This document shows, in pieces, positions 39,101 through 48,100 of a stretch of DNA of 64,000 bases (position 1 is the first letter of the stretch; each line of letters opens with the position of its first letter). The DNA is from Pseudolactococcus insecticola. GTDB lineage: Bacteria; Bacillota; Bacilli; Lactobacillales; Streptococcaceae. A model generated the notes under the pieces. That model did no database searches and was not told the origin of the DNA. It saw only the letters and a program-made list of their open reading frames with translations. Both the position numbers and the translations under genes were made by a program. The stretch covers positions 62,001 to 126,000 of the forward strand of contig NZ_BLLH01000005.1 of NCBI RefSeq assembly GCF_011170065.1, in the 5' to 3' direction.

Positions 39101-42100
39101 TCCAGCAGATACGACGAGTCCTGCTGTTGATTATCCGTCAGACGTGACCATCACGCAAAACAGTAGCGGCGTTGGCTATGTCACAGACGGCAGTTATGAC
39201 GCGATCGCTGTGGGACAGGTGACAGGCTATGTCAGCTATGTCGACTTGAACGATGGCAATGGTTTTGTCGCTATGACAACGATTCCAGCTGGAAAGTTTG
39301 CAGCGACAGATATCACTTTTAACGTGACTTACCAGTCACTACAAGCAACGGTTTATTACTATATCCAGCAAGTTGACAGCAGTGGCAATCCAATCTCAAG
39401 TCCACAGCAACTGCTCAGTCAAAGCGAAGGGTCAGGATACAATTTTGATGCCTTTGGTGAGACAACGACAGACATCACAGCAAGTCTGCTTTCAGTAAAC
39501 TTTTTGAGCGCAGGTTATCATGTGGTCAATGCCTTCTGGGACAATGATGGTGATGGCAACTCAAACAACGGTGCTCTTCCTAAAAGCACTTGGACATTTG
39601 CACAGACTACCAACATTGGCACGGATGATAATCCAAACTTTGTGGCGTCAGAAGTCTATCAATACACAGCAGATGCCCAAACGGCGCTGGTCACAACGAC
39701 TTATACGGACGCAAGCACGTCTGATAGCACAGCGACCTATAGCGGCTATACGGCAGGGCTCCAGGTGGTCAATGTGCCCGCAGTCAACGGGTATGTGGCA
39801 ACCGTCACAGACAGCAGTGGCGCGACATATAACATCACAGGGAACCAGTTTACCTTTACGTATGACGCCACGACAAACGGCACGAGCGAAACAGATGGGC
39901 AGGTGCAGACCTTTACCATTTCCTATGCACCGCGCATATCAGGCGTTCTGATCAACTACGGCTATGCAAGTGACACGACAACAAATGTCGCAAGTTCAAC
40001 TAGCACAGACACCACAGCCTTCACCGCGCCTACTTTGTCAAGCTCGGTACAACTTGCTGAGGCTTACGGTGATGACTATACGGTTGACGTGCCTGACGTC
40101 CTTGGCTACACTTGGACGGTCACGGACAACAACGGCAACAGCTATACGTCAGACACGCTGCCTACGTCTTTCGTTTCTGACGGGACAGACACGACTTATA
40201 GCGTGACTTATGCGCCAGATACATCGACGATTACGATTGAATATTACCTTGAAACCATTGATGCGGCGGGGAATATCACGTTCACACAGACCGCGGGTCC
40301 AGGTCTTTCGGCGTCTGTCAATACAGGGACCATTGGCACAGTTCTGAGTTATGATCCGTCAAGCGTGACCATGCCAGCAGGCTATACTTTTGATCGGTTG
40401 ACTGCAACGAGTGCTGTCACTGGGGACAATGACAATCTAAACGGTGCCACGATGGCGAAACGTCTGACTTATCAGATCTCAGACACGACCTACATCGTTT
40501 ACTTGGCAGCTGATGCACAAAGTGTGCAAGTCAAGTTTATGAGCGACCCGCAAAATACGGCGACAGTCTACATTGACGGCAGAACAGGCGATACGTATAG
40601 TTATGATACAAGTGGCCTTGCGCGTCCAGGCTATACCTATGTGATCACGGATCCGACGGGTGCCACGGTGACTGCCATCTCAGGCACTTATGATGCGACA
40701 TCAAACAATAACGGTACAGCTGCGCTTGACAATGTTGGTGAAGGTGACCTTGTACCGCAAGTCTACACAGTGACCTACACGGCAGACTTCCAGCAAGCAG
40801 TCTTAGTCGACTCAAACGGCAATACAACGCTCGAGACTGTCAACGGCACAACAGCAGGAAATCTGACCTTCACAACAACAGACAGCGGCCTTGCACGCGC
40901 GGGCTATACCTATACAGTGACAGGTCCTGACGGCATGTCTTATGCCACGCTTGCGGCTGCCCTGTCTGGTGAGGTCTTTGATAACACGGACAATCCAGCA
41001 GGTAGCACGACAGACGCGTCAGTTCAGACATTTACCATCACTTATAAGGCAAGTGCACAGACAGCGACGATTGTCACAGATAGCACAGATCCAAACGGTG
41101 CACAGACAGTTGCAAGTACGGCAGGTGTGACAGGTGGCGCCATCACATTTGACGGGACAACAGATAGCACACTTGCACGTGCAGGTTATAGCTATACTGT
41201 CAGTGTGACAGGCGATACCACAGCTTATGCGACACTTGCAGCAGCGCTTGCGGCAAATAACACGTTTGATGCGACCAATAACGGCACATCTCTGACGGAT
41301 GCAAGTCCACAGCTATTTACAGTCAGCTATACGGCAAATGCACAGACAGTCACGGTCAACTACGTTTATAAACAGATTAACGCTCAAGGCAAAACAGGAA
41401 ACGTTGCGACAGCAATCACGCTGACCGGTCAGACAAATGATCCAAGTCAAGTGACAACAGCTGTTACAGCACCAGCAGGCTATACTGTACAGGTCAGTAA
41501 CACCCAAGTAGTCAATTGGACAGTGGGTTCTGACGGTAATCTTGTGACGACGAGCTATACCTTCTACTATGCACCAAATGCTGATACAGCAACGATTATC
41601 TACCAAGATGCTGCTGGCAATAGCTTAGCAAGTTATCTGCCTGCCGGCACAAATCTCACGCCGCAAGGCTATACAGACGGCACGATTGCAACGCCAGGTG
41701 CTATTACAATCGCAGGCTATACCTATCAGTCTGTGTCAGGTGCCACGGTTTACAGTGGGGCAAATGACGTGCTGACGTATATTTACGCAGCAAATGCGCA
41801 AAGTGTAACGGTGCACTATGTCATGGAAAATGGATCAGGCACAGTAACTGGTGCGGTCTCAGCAGATACCACAGTTACTGGTCAGACGAATGACGCAGCT
41901 ACAACGATCACAGCAGTCGCAGCACCCGCAGGCTATACCTTACAAGGTAGCCAGACTCAGTCTGTCAGCTGGGCAGTCAATGCTGACGGAACTTTGGTCA
42001 CGTCAGACTATACCTTCATTTATACGGCAAATGCACAAAGTGCGACCATTATCTACCAAGATAGTAATGGCAATAATCTCAGCAGTCTGTTACCGGCGAA

Positions 42101-45100
42101 TACGATTTTAAGCGCAAATGGTTATACAGATGATACCATTACAACAAGTGGTGTAGTTACGATTGCAGGCTATACCTACACCAGTGTGACGGGGCCTAGC
42201 ACCTATGCTGATGGCACAAACACGATCATCTATATCTACACGGCAAATGCTCAGACTGCGACGATTCACTACGTTTATCAAACGAGTGCAGACAATACCA
42301 CTTATCCAAATGGTAGCGACGTTTCAGCGCCTACTACTTTGACCAGCACGACGAACGCAACAGCTGGTACGGCAAATGCGATCGCAGCACCGACTGGATT
42401 TGTTCTTGTCGGCAGTCAGACGCAAACGGTGAACTGGACGATCAACGCAGACGGCACACTCACGAAAACGGATTACTATTTCTACTATGCACCAGAAACC
42501 AATACAGCTGCGATCAAGTACCTAGATGAGAATAACAATGACATCTCAGGACTTGTCGCGACGGGTGAAAAACCGATTATCACAGGTCCTGTTGGTGACA
42601 CTGGGACAGTGATTGAAACGAGTGGTGCGGTCACGATTCCGGGCTATACATTTAATGACGTTTCGACTAGCTTGTCGGAAGACAGTGGCGGAAACTATCT
42701 CTACTCTGGCACAGGCACGCCTGCAAATCCAGACACGATCATCTACTACTACACGGCAAACACGCAGACTGTGACAGTTCACTATATTTATCAAGGTGGC
42801 AGTAAAGATGGGACAGATGTCGCAACGGCGATTACCGTTTCTGCAACGTCAAATGCTACAGAAACAACAACAGAATCCGGCGTCACGGCACCCGCAGGCT
42901 ACACACTTGTGACAGGGACACAAACGATTTCTTGGGCTATCAACAGTGACGGCAATCTGAATGTCACAGACTATTATTTCTACTACACGCCAAACGCAGA
43001 CACAGCAACGATCAGCTACCAGGATAGCGATGGTAACGATCTGAGTGCTTACCTACCATCAGGTACCTTGCTGAGTGCGAGTGGTGTGACGGATGATACG
43101 ATTACAACGAGTGGTACAGTTGCGATTGCAGGCTATACTTATACGAGTGTTTCAGGTCCAACGACATTTACAGCGGGTACCGACCTTGTGACCTATGTCT
43201 ACACGGCAAATGCACAGACTATCACCATAAACTACGTCTATCAGCAGGTCAGTGGCCAAGGTAAAACAGGCAATGTCACCACGGCAACAACACTTAACGG
43301 TGTGACCAATCAATCAGGCAGCACGCAAAATGCTGTGACAGCACCCGCAGGCTATACCATTTCAGGTGCCACAAGCTATACGGTCACTTGGACGGTCAAT
43401 GCTGACGGTACGCTTATAACGCCTAGCTATACATTTTACTATATCCCTGTGGCCCAAACAGCCACCATTGCCTACCAAGATAGTAATGGCAATGACATCT
43501 CGCCACTTGCACCGAGCGGTACTCTGACAAGTAGTCAGGGCTATACAGATGGCAGTATCACAACGAGTGGTGCGGTTACGATCGCGGGGTACAGCTATAC
43601 GGCAGCAAGCTCAACAAATGTCGCAAGTCCTGTCTTTACGGCTGGTACAAACACGGTCATCTACGTCTACACGGCAAATCCTGGGACAGTGACTTATTAC
43701 TATCTGGATCAGGATGGCAATACCATCGCAGCGCCAGTTCAGTCGACAAAAAATGACAGTACAGGTGACAGTTATGCGACAGGTGTTGTGATTGCTGAGG
43801 ATAACTTTGCGATTGCTGGCTATACTTACTTTGGCAAGGGCACGACGTCTGACAGTGACATGTTGGTTGATGCGTCAGGCAGCTCTAGTGTGACTTATAT
43901 TTATACGGCATTGATTCAGACAGTCAACGTCAGTTTTGTGGACAGCAATGGTCAGACCCTTGCTGATACGATAACGCTAACTGGTAACTCAAATGCTGTG
44001 ATCGACTATACCAGTCTGACGACAGTGTTTGCAGGTTATACACTGAGTTCTGACGGCAGACAGACGACGACGAACTATGACGCAACGGCCTACACCACGA
44101 CAGACACAGCACCACAAAATGTTGTCTTGATCTACACGGCTGACCAGCAGACCATCAATATCAACTATGTCGTGTCTGGTAGCAATGCGACCTTGCAGCC
44201 AAGTCAAGCCGTAACTGGCGTATCAAATGGCAGTTTTGACTATACGACATACGCGCAGGCAATTTCTGGCTACACGCTCATGCCTGCAGCAAGTACGACG
44301 GTGTCAAGTTTTGATACAGATGATGCGACAGATCAGACTGTGACATTGGTCTATCAGGCTGACCCGCAACAAGTCATTTTAAACTATGTCTCTGATCCGG
44401 AAAATACAGCCTCTCAAACCTATAATGGTGTGACAGATCAAGCCATCACAGAAGTTGTGACCTTGACGGACGCTGATCTTGCGCGAGCGGGCTATAGTTA
44501 TACGATTATGGGTTCTGACGGCAAAGTCTATGCGACGCTTGCGGCCGCGCTCAGTGGCATCAAAACATGTGACAATACAGATAATCCAATCGCACAAACT
44601 CAGTCAATGCAGTTAAGCAATCCACGACTTCGTGACGTTGTTACCACAACTGACACAGACGCTGCTGCACAGGTCATTACCGTGACTTATACGGCGGATA
44701 CGCAGTCAGCAGTTGTGACAACGACAAACGATCCGTCAGGCGATAAAACCTATACGGCTGTGACAGGTGCCTCTGACAGTGACATCACATCACTCGGTGT
44801 GACTGACACAGACTTAGCACGCGCGGGCTATACCTACACAGTGACAGGCCCAGACGGTGCGACAAGTTATGCGACACTTGCTGCCGCACTTGCAGCCAAT
44901 CCGACATTTGACACGGATGACGCAACTAACCAAGTCTTTACGGTAGTTTATACCGCACAGATGCAAGTGGCACAGATCATTACGACAAATGATCCCGTGA
45001 CCACAAACAGCGCAACCGTTGAAACGGAAAATGGTCCATCGGATTCAAATATCGCATTTGAGACGACTGACACGGACTTGGCGCGTGCAGGCTATACTTA

Positions 45101-48100
45101 CACAGTGACAGGCCCAGATAATGAAGTTTATGAGAGTTTGAGTGCGGCGCTTGCTGCCAATCCGAGCTACGATGACTCTGATGTGACAAATGGGACAGAC
45201 CCATCGCCACAGGTGTTTACAGTGACTTACACGGCAAATACTGACACGCCATACACAGTCGAATACTTAGATGATGCAACGTCAACAGACTTAAAGGCAA
45301 CGCTCGATCTGACGGGCACAACAGATACAGCCATTGTCAATGATGCGACCTTTATCTCAGGCTACACGCTGACAAACACCACAGGTGCCACAACCATTAA
45401 CGGTGACGGTAGCACCGCTGTGGTCAACCACTATACAGCGCTCACGGTACCAAGTGAGGGCGACGTGGACAATGAAACAGCAGTTCAAACGGCCTTAGCG
45501 ACCTACACAGCAGCCACGAATGAAACAGATCAGGCAGCAGCGCTGACAGCGCTCAGTCAGGCAATTTCGGCAGCTGAAACGGCGCGTGATGCGGCAAATA
45601 CAGATGCAAGCACAGCACTTGCCAGCGTGACACCAGATATTGCAACCACCGTGGCGAGTCTTGTCACAACGCTGCAAAATCTTGTTACCGCAGCAGCGGA
45701 TCCAAGTAATCCTGATCACGCCAGTGCGACGACAGCAGCCATTGCCGCAGCAACTGCAGCGCTCAAAACAGCCGTGGCAAATGCCAATACTGCAAAAGAT
45801 GATGCGGTTGATGATGCAAATGCCGTTGTCACAAGCCCGTACGCCATGGAAGCAGACGTCGAAAGTGCACAAAATGCGCTTGATACGCTACTTGCAGATC
45901 CAGATGCGACGGCAGCAGCGATTACGACAGCTACGCAGGCACTAGAAGACGCGGTGAACGCTGCTCAAGCGCCAAGGACCGCAGCACTAGCCGCAGCAAC
46001 ATCTGCTGAAAACAGCATCACAGATGACGTCTCAGCTATTCCAGCGGTTGTTGCCGCACAAAATGCGCTAGATGCCGCCGTTGCCGCAGCAAATGGCAAT
46101 ACAGGCACGACGCAGGACGTGATAGATGCCACAACAGCACTTACGAATGCAATCACCACCGCAACAAACGCCAAAAGCGATGCGGTCGCGACTGCTGAAG
46201 CCGTTGTCACATCACCCGTTGACAATGAAAGTGCTGTTATTACCGCGCAAAATGCCTTGAACACGTTATTAGCCGATGATAGCGCGACGGCAGATGCCAT
46301 TACGCAAGCGACAACAGCACTGCAAAATGCTGTTGATACAGCAAATACCACGCGTGATACGGCAAATGCCAATGCTAGCGCAGCAGACAGTGCTATAACG
46401 TCAGCGATTGCAACAGATCCAGCCGTTGCTGCAGCGCAAAATACCCTAGATGATCTGGTTGCGGCAGCAGCAGATCCAACGAATCCGAATCATGCGAGTG
46501 CTACGAGCGACGCCATTAACCAAGCTGCACAAGCCTTGCAAGATGCCGTTGCGACAGCACAACGAGCCGATGCCGTGAGCGCCGCTGGGCAAATTGTGAC
46601 AGCACCATACGCAGCTGAACCTAGCGTAATTGCCGCGCAACAAGCGCTAGATGCTGCAATCAGTGACAGCACGTCGAGCGCTGCCACAATCGAAAGTGCG
46701 ACAGCAGCATTGGCCCAAGCAGTCAGCGATGCAACAGGTCCACGGAACACAGCAAATAGCAGTGCGACTACGGCTGAAAATGCGATCACACCAAGTATCG
46801 CGGTAGATAGCGCAGTTTCCGCCGCCAAAGCAGCGTTAGATGCAGCCGTAAGCGCCGCAGCAGGTAATACGGCCACCACAGCACAAATCAACGCCGCCGT
46901 GACTGCGTTAAACAATGCAGTCGCAGCAGCTAACAACGCTTTAGCAGACGCAAAAACATCAGCACAAACAGACTTGGACAATGTTCCTGAAAATGTCAGT
47001 GATGATAGTGCAGTAACGGCAGCTAAGTCAGCCTTGAGCAAAGTTTTAGCTGATCAGACTAGCACACTCGCAGAGGTGCAAAATGCCCAAACAGCTTTGG
47101 ACACCGCAGTCAGCACCGCTCAAACCGCATTATCTGATGCAAAAACGACAGCGCAAACTGATTTGAATAGTGTGCCAGTCAATGTCAGTGATGATAGTGT
47201 TGTCACACAAGCCGAACAAGCTCTGCAAAATGTTCTGACCAATCCAAACAGTACGAAAACAGACATTGACAACGCTCAGACAGCACTAGACAACGCAGTC
47301 AGCACCGCTCAAACCGCGCTAGCCGATGCAAAAACATCAGCGCAAACAGACTTGACCAGCGTACCCGCCAACGTCAGTGACGACAGTGCAGTCACACAAG
47401 CCGAACAAGCTTTACAAGATGTTCTGACAAATCCCGACAGCACGAAAACAGATGTTGAAACCGCTCAGACAGCATTAGACAACGCAGTCAGCACCGCTCA
47501 AACCGCGCTAGCCGATGCAAAAACGTCAGCGCAAACCGATTTGACCAACGTGCCCGCCAATGTCGGTGACAATAGTGCAGTCACGCAAGCCGAACAAGCT
47601 TTGCAAGCTGTTCTGAACAATCCAGACAGCACGAAAACAGACATTGACAACGCGCAGTCAGCACTAGACAATGCAGTCAGCGCCGCTCAAACCGCATTAT
47701 CCGATGAGAAAACATCAGCACAAGCTGATTTGAACAGCGTGCCAGTCAATGTCAGTGATGAGAGTGCAGTCACACAAGCTGAACAAGCTTTGCAAGATAT
47801 TCTGAACAATCCAGACAGCACGAAAACAGACATTGAAACTGCTCAGACAGCACTAGACAACGCAGTCAGCACCGCTCAAACCGCATTAGCCAGTGCAAAA
47901 ACATCAGCGCAAACTGATTTGAACAGCGTGCCAGTCAATGTCAGTGATGAGAGTGCAGTCACACAAGCTGAACAAGCTTTGCAAGATATTCTGAACAATC
48001 CAGACAGCACGAAAACAGATATTCAAACTGCTCAGTCAGCACTAGACAGTGCGGTCACGCAAGCACAAGATCGTCTAGCTAATCTCAAACAGACGGTTAT

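Noticed and set aside
45965-47041. Two Ala/Val-rich minus-strand frames under the giant adhesin's helical region
   Set aside because: Antisense of Ala/Thr/Asp-rich codons rarely yields stops; the plus-strand frame is continuous and has clear domains.
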